Source: Flavobacteriales bacterium
Lineage (GTDB): Bacteria > Bacteroidota > Bacteroidia > Flavobacteriales > Schleiferiaceae
Direction of reading: 5' to 3'
Length of the DNA: 64,000 nucleotides
NCBI GenBank assembly: GCA_017795025.1
Contig: CP051243.1
Location: forward strand, 1,736,001-1,800,000
The notes below the pieces were generated by a model, which made no database searches, was not told the DNA's origin, and saw only the letters and a program-made list of their open reading frames with translations. Both the position numbers and the translations under genes were made by a program. This document shows, in pieces, positions 35,092 to 44,607 of the stretch; position 1 is the stretch's first letter; every line of letters begins with the position of its first letter.

Positions 35092-36062
35092 AAACAATTG
35101 GAATTTTAATGGGCGGATACTCGGGAGAGTACGAAGTTTCTATTGCCTCAGGAAATGTGGTTTATCGCAATCTGCAAAACCAAGGATATGAATTATTTCG
35201 GGTGGAACTAAAGCGCAATCAGTGGGAAGCCTTGGATGACAATGAGAATCGCTACCCCATTAATACAGATGACTTTAGTTTTCACCTGGGAGAACGCCAC
35301 GTGAAGTTTGATGCCGTCTTTAATGCCATCCACGGTCATCCTGGTGAGGATGGACCTTTGGCCGGCTACTTTGATATGGTGGGTTTAGCCTATACCAGTT
35401 CGGGCCAGTTTGCTAGTGCCCTTACCTTTAATAAGGCCGAGTGCAATATTATTTTAGAGCGCTACGGTTTTAAGGTGCCTAAAAGTATCTTCTTACATGC
35501 CGAACCTAATTTGACGCATCAAGATATTATTGATCAACTGGGACTGCCTTGTTTTGTAAAACCATGTCGCAGCGGATCTTCCATTGGTGTAAGTAAGGTT
35601 AAGAGCCCCGAGGAATTGGCCCCAGCGATTGAAAAAGCTGCCGCAGTGGATCATAAAATCTTAATCGAAGCGATGGTACCAGGTTTAGAACTAGCCTGCG
35701 GGGTGAGCGATCACAGCGGTAAACCAGAATCCTTAGCGGTTACGCATATTAAACCGACCAACGATTTCTTCGATTATGAAGCCAAGTACAGCGGATTATC
35801 GGAAGAAATAACACCAGCGCAAATCCCGGCTGATGTTTACGAAAAGGTAATGCGTCAAACCGAAAGGGTATATCAACTACTGGAGTTAAAAGGACTGGCC
35901 CGTATCGACTACATTCTCGATGAAAACCTAGAACCCATCTTAATTGAGGCCAATACGGTACCCGGTTTTAGTGAAGCTAGTTTATTGCCTAAGCAAGCGG
36001 TACACGCCGGTTATGACCTTCCCAGTCTTTTCGGAGCAGGCATCGAAAAAATCCTATCTTAG
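35088..36062 (+). CDS. ddl: D-alanine--D-alanine ligase
   Basis: Ddl makes the D-Ala-D-Ala dipeptide for peptidoglycan using ATP. The 324-residue protein has GGYSGEYEVSIASGNVV, HGHPGEDGPLAGYFDMVGL, the P-loop-like CRSGSSIGVSKV and the metal-binding end LARIDYILDENLEPILIEAN with TVPGFSEASLLPKQ. It overlaps the preceding frame by 4 bp (ATGA). coaD follows after 5 nt, a pairing common in this phylum. Confidence 0.95.
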   Translation: MKTIGILMGGYSGEYEVSIASGNVVYRNLQNQGYELFRVELKRNQWEALDDNENRYPINTDDFSFHLGERHVKFDAVFNAIHGHPGEDGPLAGYFDMVGLAYTSSGQFASALTFNKAECNIILERYGFKVPKSIFLHAEPNLTHQDIIDQLGLPCFVKPCRSGSSIGVSKVKSPEELAPAIEKAAAVDHKILIEAMVPGLELACGVSDHSGKPESLAVTHIKPTNDFFDYEAKYSGLSEEITPAQIPADVYEKVMRQTERVYQLLELKGLARIDYILDENLEPILIEANTVPGFSEASLLPKQAVHAGYDLPSLFGAGIEKILS

Positions 36063-36067
36063 GACAT

Positions 36068-36526
36068 ATGAAAGTTGCGGTTTTCCCAGGATCTTTTGAT
36101 CCCATTACACTTGGACACCTTGATATTGTTAGCAGGGCGATTCCCCTTTTCGATAAGATAATCATCGCAGTGGGACGCAATGCCAACAAAAAGTATATGT
36201 TCTCGGAGGAGCAAAGGGTGGAATGGATTAAAGAAACCTTTAAGGAGGAAGCTAAAATTTCGGTCGACCGTTACTCCGGTCTTACTACTCGCTACTGCAC
36301 CGAAGTTGGCGCTCAATTTATTTTAAGAGGGCTCCGCAACCCGGCCGACTTTGAATTTGAAAAGGCTATCGCTCAAACGAATCGCAAGCTCAAAACCGAC
36401 CTCGAAACGGTTTTCCTTTTAACCTCAAGTGGGCTTTCTTCTATCAGCAGCAGCATTGTTAGGGATGTCATTCGAAACGAAGGCGAATACCAGCAGTTTG
36501 TACCCGCAGCAGTTCGAATCAACTAA
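36068..36526 (+). CDS. coaD: Phosphopantetheine adenylyltransferase
   Basis: CoaD transfers AMP to 4'-phosphopantetheine in coenzyme A synthesis. The 152-residue protein has the nucleotidyltransferase motif FPGSFDPITLGHLDIVSR, LRGLRNPADFEFE and the ISSSIVRDV signature in place of ISSTxxR. Its end overlaps the convergent Nudix gene by 4 bp. Confidence 0.95.
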   Translation: MKVAVFPGSFDPITLGHLDIVSRAIPLFDKIIIAVGRNANKKYMFSEEQRVEWIKETFKEEAKISVDRYSGLTTRYCTEVGAQFILRGLRNPADFEFEKAIAQTNRKLKTDLETVFLLTSSGLSSISSSIVRDVIRNEGEYQQFVPAAVRIN

Positions 36527-37131
36527 GACAATTCCTCTTGCAGGGCGTCTAGTACCAGGGAAATATTCCCGTAAGTATTCTTGCGGTTTTCCAGCACCTC
36601 TTTCGGGTCACACCAACTGGCGTCCAAAATATCTTCTTCCAACTGTGGTACCAAGAAATCGAAGCCATTGGCAATGCGCATGGCATACCAATAGGTACGC
36701 TTTAAAATTAGGCGGTCGTTTAAAGGGTAGATGTGATAGGTGGTGGGCAATATGCCGATGATCTCCGGACGAGGCACTCCGGTTTCTTCCTCTACCTCTC
36801 GCAAGGCCGCCATTTCTCGGGGCTCGCCCAATTCAATCTTGCCTTTTGGTAAATCCCATTTCCCCAAGCGATAAATCATCAAAAGTTTTTGATCCGGATT
36901 TAAAACCGCTCCTCCTGCGGCTTCGATAAGCCTGAAATTGCGCTTAAACTCGTTCCAAACCTCCGAGAGGTTACGGGCAAAAACATACACGGGAGGATGC
37001 GCCGATTTTAAACGAGCCTGAACCAAATTAAGCAGCTGGGCATTCCCCAAATAATCTACTGCTGCATCTTGCGGTTCATCCCCTATAATTAGGAGCGATT
37101 CCTTGATGAAAACTTTATAAATTTGACCCAT
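36523..37131 (-). CDS. Nudix hydrolase with N-terminal extension
   Basis: I use the ATG at 37131 (MGQIYKVFIKESLLI, 202 residues). An upstream in-frame ATG at 37218 lies inside pyrE. The Nudix box GKIELGEPREMAALREVEEE plus TGV sits at residues 97-119, with an N-terminal part of about 70 residues that is not a standard Nudix element. The enzyme should cleave a nucleoside-diphosphate-linked substrate, identity unknown. The start codon shares CATG with the pyrE start. Confidence 0.88.
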   Translation of the reverse strand: MGQIYKVFIKESLLIIGDEPQDAAVDYLGNAQLLNLVQARLKSAHPPVYVFARNLSEVWNEFKRNFRLIEAAGGAVLNPDQKLLMIYRLGKWDLPKGKIELGEPREMAALREVEEETGVPRPEIIGILPTTYHIYPLNDRLILKRTYWYAMRIANGFDFLVPQLEEDILDASWCDPKEVLENRKNTYGNISLVLDALQEELS

Positions 37132-37771
37132 GATTTTAGACCCTAGTATCGCGCATGAAACAGCTGAAAAGCTGATGCAAATTAAGGCAATTAAACTGCA
37201 ACCCAAAGCACCTTTCACCTGGGCAAGTGGATGGCAGTCTCCAATTTATTGTGATAATCGCATTACCCTTAGTCATCCCGAACTTCGAAATTACCTAAAA
37301 CGCGCCTTGGCCGAAGCCGTAAAAAAGCTTTATCCCGAGGTTGAAGTGATTGTTGGAGTGGCAACTGGAGCCATCGCAATCGGTGCCTTGGTGGCAGATG
37401 AATTAGGATTACCCTTTGTTTATGTGCGTCCAGAACCTAAAAAACACGGACGTCAAAATCAGATTGAAGGTGAACTCGCCCCGCATTCCAAGGTGGTGGT
37501 GATTGAAGATTTAATTTCTACTGGTGGCAGCAGCCTAAAAGTGGTGGATGTTTTACGCCAGTCCAGTGCCGAAGTACTAGGCATGCTCGCCTTGTTTACC
37601 TATGCTTTTAGAGTGGCCGAGCAAAACTTTGCCGATGCCAAACTCGCTTTGCATACCTTGAGCGATTACCCACACCTTTTGGAAGCACTTCGAAATAGTG
37701 GCTCTTTAAATCAAGAAACTTTTGATACTCTCATCAAGTGGCGGGAAGACCCTTCCATTTGGAAAGCTTAA
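37130..37771 (+). CDS. pyrE: Orotate phosphoribosyltransferase
   Basis: PyrE makes orotidine-5'-phosphate from orotate and PRPP in pyrimidine synthesis. The 213-residue protein has KAPFTWASGWQSPIYCDNR, VGVATGAIAIGALVADELGL, YVRPEPKKHGRQNQIEG and the PRPP-binding VVVIEDLISTGGSSL. The ATG at 37130 fits the family's N-terminus; its sequence overlaps the opposite-strand start of the Nudix gene (CATG), so promoters of both must lie inside the neighbouring coding regions. An SRPBCC gene follows after 4 nt. Confidence 0.95.
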   Translation: MILDPSIAHETAEKLMQIKAIKLQPKAPFTWASGWQSPIYCDNRITLSHPELRNYLKRALAEAVKKLYPEVEVIVGVATGAIAIGALVADELGLPFVYVRPEPKKHGRQNQIEGELAPHSKVVVIEDLISTGGSSLKVVDVLRQSSAEVLGMLALFTYAFRVAEQNFADAKLALHTLSDYPHLLEALRNSGSLNQETFDTLIKWREDPSIWKA

Positions 37772-37775
37772 AAAT

Positions 37776-38162
37776 ATGACCATAGAATCTCCCTCCGTAC
37801 GGATTTCCAAAACTCCGGCCGAGTTCTTCAGCTTAATGGAAGACCTCCAAAATATGAAATTGGTTATGCCGGAATCGGTAGAACGCTTTGAAGCTGATGA
37901 AAACACCTTTGTATTTGGTTTGAAAGGAATGCCAGATGTTCGCCTTTTGATTGATGAAGTGAAGCCTCCCAGCCTCTTAAAATTCAAAGCGGCGAGCTCC
38001 AAATTAGACTTCACCCTAAGTACAATCCTCGAGGAAGGTGCGGAAGGCACGATGGTTAAATACCTTTTCGAAGGAAATTTTAACCCCATGATGAAAATGA
38101 TGGTGGAACGCCCCTTAAGTCGTTTTATCCAAGACCTTAGCGAAAGTACGGCGAACCTTTAG
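37776..38162 (+). CDS. SRPBCC-fold protein
   Basis: I take the ATG at 37776 (MTIESPSVRISKTPAEFFSL, 128 residues); an ATG at 37722 would overlap pyrE. The pattern (helix, then strands with FVFGLKGMPDVRLLIDE, and a final helix MKMMVERPLSRFIQDLSES) matches the START/SRPBCC fold, which binds hydrophobic ligands. It is cotranscribed with pyrE. The ligand is unknown. Confidence 0.75.
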   Translation: MTIESPSVRISKTPAEFFSLMEDLQNMKLVMPESVERFEADENTFVFGLKGMPDVRLLIDEVKPPSLLKFKAASSKLDFTLSTILEEGAEGTMVKYLFEGNFNPMMKMMVERPLSRFIQDLSESTANL

Positions 38163-38166
38163 CCGT

Positions 38167-38910
38167 CTAAAAAACAAAGCTAATTTCTTGGTGCTGTAGG
38201 AATTCGGTCACACCATTTTCCCATTGAACGTTTAGGCTACCATTGGCTTCAACGCCAAGACATTTCATGTGCAGTTGACGCCCCCCTCGCAGGACGGGCA
38301 CAAATTCTTCTTTGCCGTAAAGTAGTTTATTGAAAGCCTCATGCTGCGTTTTAAAATGGCCAGACTGTAATTGGAGGTAGCGAAAATCGAGATGCTCGGC
38401 AAAATCCTCGAAAACGGAGACTGGACGAATATCTCGCTCTAAAACGCTACTGAGGCTCGTGGCCAAGGGGTGCTCAAATTGCTGCTGTCGAACATTCACA
38501 CCAATGCCAATGATACAGGATTCGATGCTGCTTCCGCGCAGGCTAGACTCCGATAAGACCCCCGCCAGTTTACGTTTTTGCCAGAACCAGTCATTGGGCC
38601 ACTTGATTTGGGTTTCCAAATTATAGCTTCGTCCCAAATCAATTAAAGCAAGACAAACTGACATAGTTAAACGATAGGCTTCCGCAGCTGGCAGGAATTT
38701 AGGCCTCAAAAAAAGGCTCATCAATAAGTTTTGCCCCGGATTAGAATCCCATTGTTTGCCATATTGTCCTCGGCCTGATGTTTGGTAATTGGAAAGCAAG
38801 CAAAATCCCTCAGGCAATTCTTTTTGAATGCTGAGTTTCTTTAGCGCATCATTTGTACTATCAACTTCGTTAAGAATTTGATATTCCTGAGCAATCAGTT
38901 TGGTGTTCAT
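38167..38910 (-). CDS. birA: Biotin--[acetyl-CoA-carboxylase] ligase
   Basis: This 247-residue enzyme attaches biotin to carrier proteins. It has the biotin-binding SGRGQYGKQWDS, the ligase motif KWPNDWFWQKRKLAGVLSES and GIGVNVRQQQF. It lacks the N-terminal helix-turn-helix of E. coli BirA, so it is a non-regulatory (group I) ligase. It is divergent from rsfS across about 65 bp. Confidence 0.92.
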   Translation of the reverse strand: MNTKLIAQEYQILNEVDSTNDALKKLSIQKELPEGFCLLSNYQTSGRGQYGKQWDSNPGQNLLMSLFLRPKFLPAAEAYRLTMSVCLALIDLGRSYNLETQIKWPNDWFWQKRKLAGVLSESSLRGSSIESCIIGIGVNVRQQQFEHPLATSLSSVLERDIRPVSVFEDFAEHLDFRYLQLQSGHFKTQHEAFNKLLYGKEEFVPVLRGGRQLHMKCLGVEANGSLNVQWENGVTEFLQHQEISFVF

Positions 38911-38954
38911 GGGGCTTTATTCAATAAGGAGGTAAGCAGCTTGCTAACAATGCT

Positions 38955-38962
38955 TAATTTTG
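38955..38962 (+). promoter_or_regulatory. -7 promoter element of rsfS-ftsH
   Basis: TAATTTTG is an exact TAnnTTTG match about 14 nt before the rsfS start. A TTG at 38941 is too close to be its -33 element. Confidence 0.45.
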
Positions 38963-38975
38963 CACCTCAAAATAA

Positions 38976-39347
38976 ATGGATTTAATGTCGCAAACGAATT
39001 TTTCGCCACTGGTCGATGAAATTATTGAAGGAATGGATGATTTGAAAGCATCAAACATCACCGTTCTGGATCTTCAAAATATTGAAAACTCTATCTGCTC
39101 TTTTTTTGTTATAGCCGAAGGAACCTCAAATACTCAGGTTAAAGCGATTAGTGATTCGGTAGAAAAACGTGTGCGAACCGAGCTTAAGGAAAAACCTTGG
39201 CATATAGAAGGTTTGGAAAATGCCGAGTGGATTTTGATGGATTATGTGGACACGGTAGTACACATCTTCCAACCCGAAACCCGCAAATTTTACGACTTAG
39301 AGAGCCTTTGGGGCGATGCGGAGCTTCATCACATTGAAGCCCACTAA
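38976..39347 (+). CDS. rsfS: Ribosome silencing factor RsfS
   Basis: The 123-residue protein binds L14 and blocks subunit joining in slow growth. It has the family core DLKASNITVLDLQNIENSIC, FFVIAEGTSNTQVKAISDSV and HIEGLENAEWILMDYVDTVV with HIFQPETRKFYDLESLWGD. The start may be the ATG at 38976 or at 38985. It is 12 nt upstream of ftsH, a usual operon pair here. Confidence 0.93.
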   Translation: MDLMSQTNFSPLVDEIIEGMDDLKASNITVLDLQNIENSICSFFVIAEGTSNTQVKAISDSVEKRVRTELKEKPWHIEGLENAEWILMDYVDTVVHIFQPETRKFYDLESLWGDAELHHIEAH

Positions 39348-39359
39348 TAAAAACATAGA

Positions 39360-41480
39360 ATGGAAAACGAAAAGGATAACAAAGAGCAACTGCGCAAATT
39401 AAAGGAGCAGTTTTCGAAGAATTCAGGCGAAAAACCAAAAGGAGATAATAAAGGTGGCGGAGGCGATCCTCGTCGTCGCTTTAATTTTTACTGGGTTTAC
39501 GCCATAATTGCGCTCATCTTTATTGGCCTGCAAGTGCTAAGTAGCATGGGGGGCAATATTCAAACCACCACTTTCGCCGATTTCACCGAAATGATCGAGC
39601 GTGGTGATGTGAACAAAGTGAAAATTATCAACCAGCGTATCGTTCAGGTTTACCTTACGGAAGATGCACTAGCCTCCGATAATGAAGCTTACAAGGAAAT
39701 AGAGACAAATCCCATGGGAGGCAAAAGTGGCCCTCATTTCAGTTTTGAAATGCCCTATGAGGCCTATAAGGAGAACATGACCTATTTCTATGAGCAGAAC
39801 CCAGAGTTGAAGCCACAACGCGTGGTTCCAGAATTTGAGGAACGCAAAGATATTTGGGGAGAAGCTTTAGCCTATATCCTACCGCTAGTGATATTAATTG
39901 GTATTTGGATTTTTATCATGCGCCGTATGAGCGGTGGTGGCGGAGGTCCCGGTGCGCAAATCTTTAACATTGGTAAATCGAAGGCCCAGCTCTTTGACCA
40001 AAACACCAATGTGAAAGTCACCTTTAAAAACGTGGCTGGCTTAGAAGGCGCCAAGGAGGAAGTGCAAGAAATAGTTTCCTTCCTTAAAGATCCCGATCGC
40101 TACACCTCATTAGGCGGTAAGATTCCTAAAGGAGCGCTTTTAGTAGGTCCTCCCGGAACGGGTAAAACTCTTTTAGCCAAAGCCGTGGCCGGCGAAGCTA
40201 AGGTACCCTTCTTCTCCCTATCTGGATCCGATTTCGTGGAGATGTTTGTGGGGGTTGGTGCTTCTAGAGTACGCGACCTATTTAAGCAAGCCAAAGAAAA
40301 ATCACCGAGCATTATTTTCATCGACGAGATTGATGCCATTGGCAGAGCGCGGGGAAAAAACGCCTTATCGGGTGGTAATGATGAAAGAGAAAATACGCTC
40401 AACCAGCTTTTAACCGAGATGGATGGTTTTGGTACCAATGAGCATGTGATTGTACTGGCCGCTACTAACCGAGCCGATATTCTAGATAAAGCCTTAATGC
40501 GGGCCGGACGTTTTGATCGTCAGATCTTTGTGGACTTGCCCGAGCTTAATGAGCGTCGCGAAATCTTTAAGGTGCATCTTGCCCCCCTAAAATTAGCGGC
40601 CAAATTAGACAGCGACTTCTTGGCCCGTCAGACCCCTGGTTTTAGTGGAGCTGATATCGCAAATGTTTGTAACGAAGCCGCGCTTATTGCTGCTCGGAAG
40701 AACAAAAAAGCGATTGAGCAGGAAGACTTCCTCGATGCCGTTGATCGAATTATTGGTGGATTAGAGAAGAAATCGAAGATTATTTCTCACGATGAAAAGA
40801 AAATCATTGCCCATCATGAGGCGGGTCATGCTACTATTAGTTGGCTCTTAGAACATGCCCATCCATTGGTAAAGGTGACCATCGTACCCCGCGGTAGATC
40901 TTTGGGGGCTGCTTGGTATTTGCCCGAAGAACGTCAGCTTACCAACACTGATCAAATTTTAGATGAGATGTGTTCGGCCTTAGGCGGACGGGCCGCGGAA
41001 GAGATTATCTTTAATAAGATATCTACGGGTGCATTAAGTGATCTTGAGAAAGTAACCAAACAGGCCAGAGCCATGGTTACGATTTACGGCTTAAATGAGA
41101 AGCTTGGAAACATCACTTATTACGATTCGCAAAACAACAACGACATGGGCTTCACGAAGCCCTACAGCGAGCGCACGGCGCAGTTGATTGATGAAGAAAT
41201 AAGTAAGATTATTGAAAATCAATACGAAAGGGCCAAAGCGCTATTAACAGAGAATAAGGAAAAACTTATTCAATTAGCCGAAATGCTTCTCGAAAAAGAA
41301 GTTATTTTTAAAGAGAATTTAGAGGAGATTTTTGGCAAGCGTCAATGGAAAAGCAGAGATGAAGTTTTACACGATGAAAACCATCCTGCCGAAGACGCTA
41401 AAGCGGAGGGAGAAGAAGCAGCTAAAGCTGATAAGACTGCCCCCGAGGAAGAGCCAAAGAACAGCGATCTCCCGGCTTAA
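39360..41480 (+). CDS. ftsH: ATP-dependent zinc metalloprotease FtsH
   Basis: The 706-residue membrane protease has two transmembrane helices (about 35-52 and 168-187) around a periplasmic domain. The AAA module has Walker [11 protein letters not shown] (about 263), Walker [15 protein letters not shown] and second-region homology [18 protein letters not shown]. The zinc site [11 protein letters not shown] follows near 485. It ends in an acidic/lysine-rich tail of about 45 residues. It degrades unfolded membrane proteins. It lies in an operon rsfS-ftsH-LUD-cdsA-psd-ACBP. Confidence 0.97.
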   Translation: MENEKDNKEQLRKLKEQFSKNSGEKPKGDNKGGGGDPRRRFNFYWVYAIIALIFIGLQVLSSMGGNIQTTTFADFTEMIERGDVNKVKIINQRIVQVYLTEDALASDNEAYKEIETNPMGGKSGPHFSFEMPYEAYKENMTYFYEQNPELKPQRVVPEFEERKDIWGEALAYILPLVILIGIWIFIMRRMSGGGGGPGAQIFNIGKSKAQLFDQNTNVKVTFKNVAGLEGAKEEVQEIVSFLKDPDRYTSLGGKIPKGALLVGPPGTGKTLLAKAVAGEAKVPFFSLSGSDFVEMFVGVGASRVRDLFKQAKEKSPSIIFIDEIDAIGRARGKNALSGGNDERENTLNQLLTEMDGFGTNEHVIVLAATNRADILDKALMRAGRFDRQIFVDLPELNERREIFKVHLAPLKLAAKLDSDFLARQTPGFSGADIANVCNEAALIAARKNKKAIEQEDFLDAVDRIIGGLEKKSKIISHDEKKIIAHHEAGHATISWLLEHAHPLVKVTIVPRGRSLGAAWYLPEERQLTNTDQILDEMCSALGGRAAEEIIFNKISTGALSDLEKVTKQARAMVTIYGLNEKLGNITYYDSQNNNDMGFTKPYSERTAQLIDEEISKIIENQYERAKALLTENKEKLIQLAEMLLEKEVIFKENLEEIFGKRQWKSRDEVLHDENHPAEDAKAEGEEAAKADKTAPEEEPKNSDLPA

Positions 41481-41487
41481 ATAAAAT

Positions 41488-42132
41488 ATGGCGGATCAGA
41501 AATCAAAAAAGGGCTTCTTAGGTAGGTTCATGGATATTTTATCCGGTCGACCTAGTACCGAATCCGAGCCCATTGAAAAAGATCCACAGGTTATAGAATT
41601 CCCTTCTGACGAAAGTGATCCCACAGACCTCGGTTTTGTGCGGAAGTTCACTGCATCGGGAGGGAAATTTCTTTACTGCGAAGACGAAAGTGAGGCCTAT
41701 CAGTATTTAAGCAGTATCATGCAAGAATCGGGTCTTGGTAAGGTGTACTGCATCGACGAGAACCTCAACTCCATTTTACGGAAGGCTCAAATTGATGTAG
41801 ACCTCGAAGATTGGCAAAACTCAGATGCATTTTGCACTTCTTGCGAATATTTAGTGAGCTTTAACGGCGGTATCATGATCTCCGCCAATCAGCTACACGG
41901 AAAAAAATTAGAAGACCTTCCCGAGACTTTAATCACTATTGGACGCACCAGCCAGATTACCGACAACCTTCGGTCGGCCCTAGCCGGAATACGGATGCGC
42001 TACAAGAATAATCTACCTTCTCAAATTACCACCATTAAAGGTCCCAAGAAGGTCGAAAACCTGGAAGAAAACGACCAGGGTAAAATCTGCAATAAGGAGA
42101 TTTATTTGCTATTACTGGAAGATCAGCTCTAA
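41488..42132 (+). CDS. LUD-domain protein in the ftsH-cdsA operon
   Basis: The 214-residue protein matches the LutC/YkgG (LUD) pattern in its second half: CEYLVSFNGGIMISANQLHG, LPETLITIGRTSQI and DNLRSALAGIRMRY. The N-terminus is charged and not conserved. It follows ftsH by 7 nt and abuts cdsA. LUD proteins help lactate oxidation elsewhere, but no lutAB genes are here, so its role is unknown. Confidence 0.8.
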   Translation: MADQKSKKGFLGRFMDILSGRPSTESEPIEKDPQVIEFPSDESDPTDLGFVRKFTASGGKFLYCEDESEAYQYLSSIMQESGLGKVYCIDENLNSILRKAQIDVDLEDWQNSDAFCTSCEYLVSFNGGIMISANQLHGKKLEDLPETLITIGRTSQITDNLRSALAGIRMRYKNNLPSQITTIKGPKKVENLEENDQGKICNKEIYLLLLEDQL

Positions 42133-42954
42133 ATGAAAAACCTGATCACACGAGCCTTAAGTGGGGCGGTATATGTCGCACTTGTAATTAGCACCATATT
42201 CTTTTTAGAAGATGGCGCCTGGTACTTGGCTTTAATATTAGGCATTCCGGCCCTCCTCGAGTGGCACAGCTTTAAACCCGAAGCCCATAGCAGAAGACAA
42301 TCGGTTTTTTCCATCTTATTGTTCCTCCTGGCTTTGGCTTGCATTCATCCTAAACTCAATGCCTACTGGGAAGCGCGTTTAGCCTTCATGGCTTTATCGG
42401 TCGCGCTGTTTCTAATTTTAGATAGCATGTTTCAGGAATCGGAGACTAATGAAGATTTAAACCTCGATAGCCTTTTCCGAAATAGCTTTGGCATCCTTTA
42501 TATACTTGGCCCTCTACTAAGCCTCGTAGCCCTCAGCTTTATTGATGCCTGGGTTTTAGGAGGGGTTTTCATTTTAATCTGGTGTTTTGATTCCTTTGCC
42601 TATTTAGTAGGTCGATTTCTCGGTTCCCATAAAATGATGCCACGCATTTCACCCAAAAAAACTTGGGAAGGCTTTATAGGTGGCACCATCTTTACGGCTG
42701 GGGCCGCGAGCTTAATCTGGAAATACTCCGGAAGTGAAGTGCTAAGCTTGGAGCAATGGCTGCTACTTTCCGTTTTGGTAGTAGCTAGTGCCACTTTGGG
42801 CGATTTATTCGAATCTGCCTTAAAGCGCAAGCATAACCTAAAAGATAGCGGTAACATGATGCCAGGGCACGGCGGAATTTTGGACCGAATTGATAGTTTA
42901 CTTTTTGTGATGCCCGTTTCCTTCTTATTTTTGATTCTTATAGCCACCAAATAA
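42133..42954 (+). CDS. cdsA: Phosphatidate cytidylyltransferase
   Basis: CdsA makes CDP-diacylglycerol for phospholipid synthesis. The 273-residue protein has about seven or eight membrane helices and the C-terminal signature SGNMMPGHGGILDRIDSLLF, plus FLGSHKMMPRISPKKTWEGF. It starts directly after the LUD gene and is followed after 1 nt by the decarboxylase gene, forming a membrane-lipid operon. Confidence 0.95.
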   Translation: MKNLITRALSGAVYVALVISTIFFLEDGAWYLALILGIPALLEWHSFKPEAHSRRQSVFSILLFLLALACIHPKLNAYWEARLAFMALSVALFLILDSMFQESETNEDLNLDSLFRNSFGILYILGPLLSLVALSFIDAWVLGGVFILIWCFDSFAYLVGRFLGSHKMMPRISPKKTWEGFIGGTIFTAGAASLIWKYSGSEVLSLEQWLLLSVLVVASATLGDLFESALKRKHNLKDSGNMMPGHGGILDRIDSLLFVMPVSFLFLILIATK

Positions 42955-42955
42955 T

Positions 42956-43615
42956 ATGATACGCATTCACCACGAGGGATTCCGCATCTTACTTCAAACC
43001 CTAATTGGGCTTGGTATTATTAATGCCCTAGTCATTTGGCTTAGTGATTTAGAGTGGCTCGAAAACCTGGTTTTAATCATCAGCCTTATCATTTATGGCT
43101 TGGTTTTACAGTTTTTCCGAAACCCCAAACGCTTCCCTCCTCAAGGTGAAGACATTGTGATTAGTCCCTGCGATGGGAAGGTTGTTTCGATTGAAGAGAT
43201 TGAAGAACCCGAGTACTTTAAAAAGAAAATGCTGCAAATAAGCATTTTCATGTCTCCTCTTAATGTTCATGTGAACCGCTATCCCGTAAATGGTAAGGTG
43301 AAGTATTCGCAGTATCATGCCGGTGCCTATTTGGTAGCTTGGCACCCTAAGTCAAGTACTCTTAATGAACGTACCGCCGTGGTGGTCGAAAATCCTGCGG
43401 GCGTGGAAGTGATGTATAAGCAAATTGCCGGTGCCGTGGCGCGTAGAATTATCAACTATGCCAAGGTAGGTTCTCGGGCCGTGCAGGGCGCAGATTGCGG
43501 ATTTATTAGATTTGGCTCAAGAGTAGATATTGTGCTACCGCTGGATGCGAACATCCTGGTTAAGGTAGGCGATAAAGCACGCGGCGGGGAACAGATTTTA
43601 GCGGAATTAAAGTAG
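42956..43615 (+). CDS. psd: Phosphatidylserine decarboxylase family protein
   Basis: The 219-residue protein has two N-terminal membrane segments and the short Psd core: FFRNPKRFPP, VISPCDGKVVSIEE, IFMSPLNVHVNRYPVNGKV and RFGSRVDIVLP, where the Gly-Ser pair (about residue 186) is the self-cleavage site that forms the pyruvoyl group. It makes phosphatidylethanolamine. It sits in an operon with cdsA. Confidence 0.93.
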   Translation: MIRIHHEGFRILLQTLIGLGIINALVIWLSDLEWLENLVLIISLIIYGLVLQFFRNPKRFPPQGEDIVISPCDGKVVSIEEIEEPEYFKKKMLQISIFMSPLNVHVNRYPVNGKVKYSQYHAGAYLVAWHPKSSTLNERTAVVVENPAGVEVMYKQIAGAVARRIINYAKVGSRAVQGADCGFIRFGSRVDIVLPLDANILVKVGDKARGGEQILAELK

Positions 43616-43621
43616 AATCTT

Positions 43622-43903
43622 ATGAGCAGCGATTTGGATAAAGAGTTTGAGAAATACGTTGAGCTAGGTAACAATATGCCTCCACAAGCTGCTGATGATA
43701 TGCTCATTGCTTATGCCTACTTTAAGCAGGCGACAGTGGGTGATATCGATAAAGATCGACCCACCGAATCGAGCAATGTGGTGCAAACTTTTAAATATGA
43801 TGCTTGGCGCAGATTAGAGGGTATGCCTTCGAAAGAAGCTAAAAAACGCTATATCCAAACGATTATCGAGCTGCAAGAGCGACTAAAGAAGGGCGAACTT
43901 TAA
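43622..43903 (+). CDS. Acyl-CoA-binding protein
   Basis: The 93-residue protein shows the ACBP four-helix pattern: LDKEFEKYVELGNNMPPQAA, LIAYAYFKQATVGDIDKDRP, FKYDAWRRLEGMPSKEAKKR and a final helix. It buffers long-chain acyl-CoA. It follows psd by 6 nt and overlaps the end of cmk by 4 bp. Confidence 0.9.
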   Translation: MSSDLDKEFEKYVELGNNMPPQAADDMLIAYAYFKQATVGDIDKDRPTESSNVVQTFKYDAWRRLEGMPSKEAKKRYIQTIIELQERLKKGEL

Positions 43904-44607
43904 GCACCGCGCTCTTTAGCCCATTCCAATGCTTTAGCCAATTGGGCTTCCCTACTGATCTTGGTATTATCTAAAACCAAAGCATCCTCCACTTGAATTA
44001 AGGGTGAATCGGCACGAGTGGTATCCAACAAATCTCTGGCCGCTAAGTTTTCCCGAACCTCCTTCATGGGCTGAGATTGCCCCTTCCCTTCTAATTCCTC
44101 AAAGCGCCGCTGAGCTCGAATTTCGGGATCGGCCGTCATAAAAATTTTCAATTCAGCATCAGGAATAACCACTGAGGCAATATCCCTACCATCCATTACC
44201 ACTTTACCCTTGGCGGCAATTTCCTTTTGCTGTGCTACTAAGTACTTTCGAACCGCCGAAACCCTGGCTACCAAACTCACTTTTCCGGCCACCTCAGCAC
44301 CCCGGATTTCCCGCTCTACATCTTGTCCATTGACTAAAATATGCGGCGCTTGATTTGCCTTAGCCTCCGAAAAATCCAGACTTATTAGGGCAAGCTCGGC
44401 AATTAACTTTGCCTCATCTAAATGCCCCTCTTTAAAAAGCCCTTGCTTTAAAGCCCAATAGGTTACCGCCCGATACATGGCTCCGGTATCGATATATCGA
44501 TAGGATAATGCTTGTGCTAATTCCCTGGCTAAAGTGCTTTTCCCCGTAGATGAATAACCATCCACCGCAATGCGAATGCCTTTGCTATGGCTTTTTTCTG
44601 AACTCAT
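43900..44607 (-). CDS. cmk: Cytidylate kinase
   Basis: Cmk phosphorylates CMP and dCMP. The 235-residue protein has P-loop AVDGYSSTGKSTLARELAQ, YIDTGAMYRAVTYWAL, KVVMDGRDIASVVIPDAELK and LAARDLLDTTRADSPL. Its start overlaps the end of porQ by 23 bp; the porQ-cmk pairing is seen in many T9SS-bearing Bacteroidota. Confidence 0.95.
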   Translation of the reverse strand: MSSEKSHSKGIRIAVDGYSSTGKSTLARELAQALSYRYIDTGAMYRAVTYWALKQGLFKEGHLDEAKLIAELALISLDFSEAKANQAPHILVNGQDVEREIRGAEVAGKVSLVARVSAVRKYLVAQQKEIAAKGKVVMDGRDIASVVIPDAELKIFMTADPEIRAQRRFEELEGKGQSQPMKEVRENLAARDLLDTTRADSPLIQVEDALVLDNTKISREAQLAKALEWAKERGA

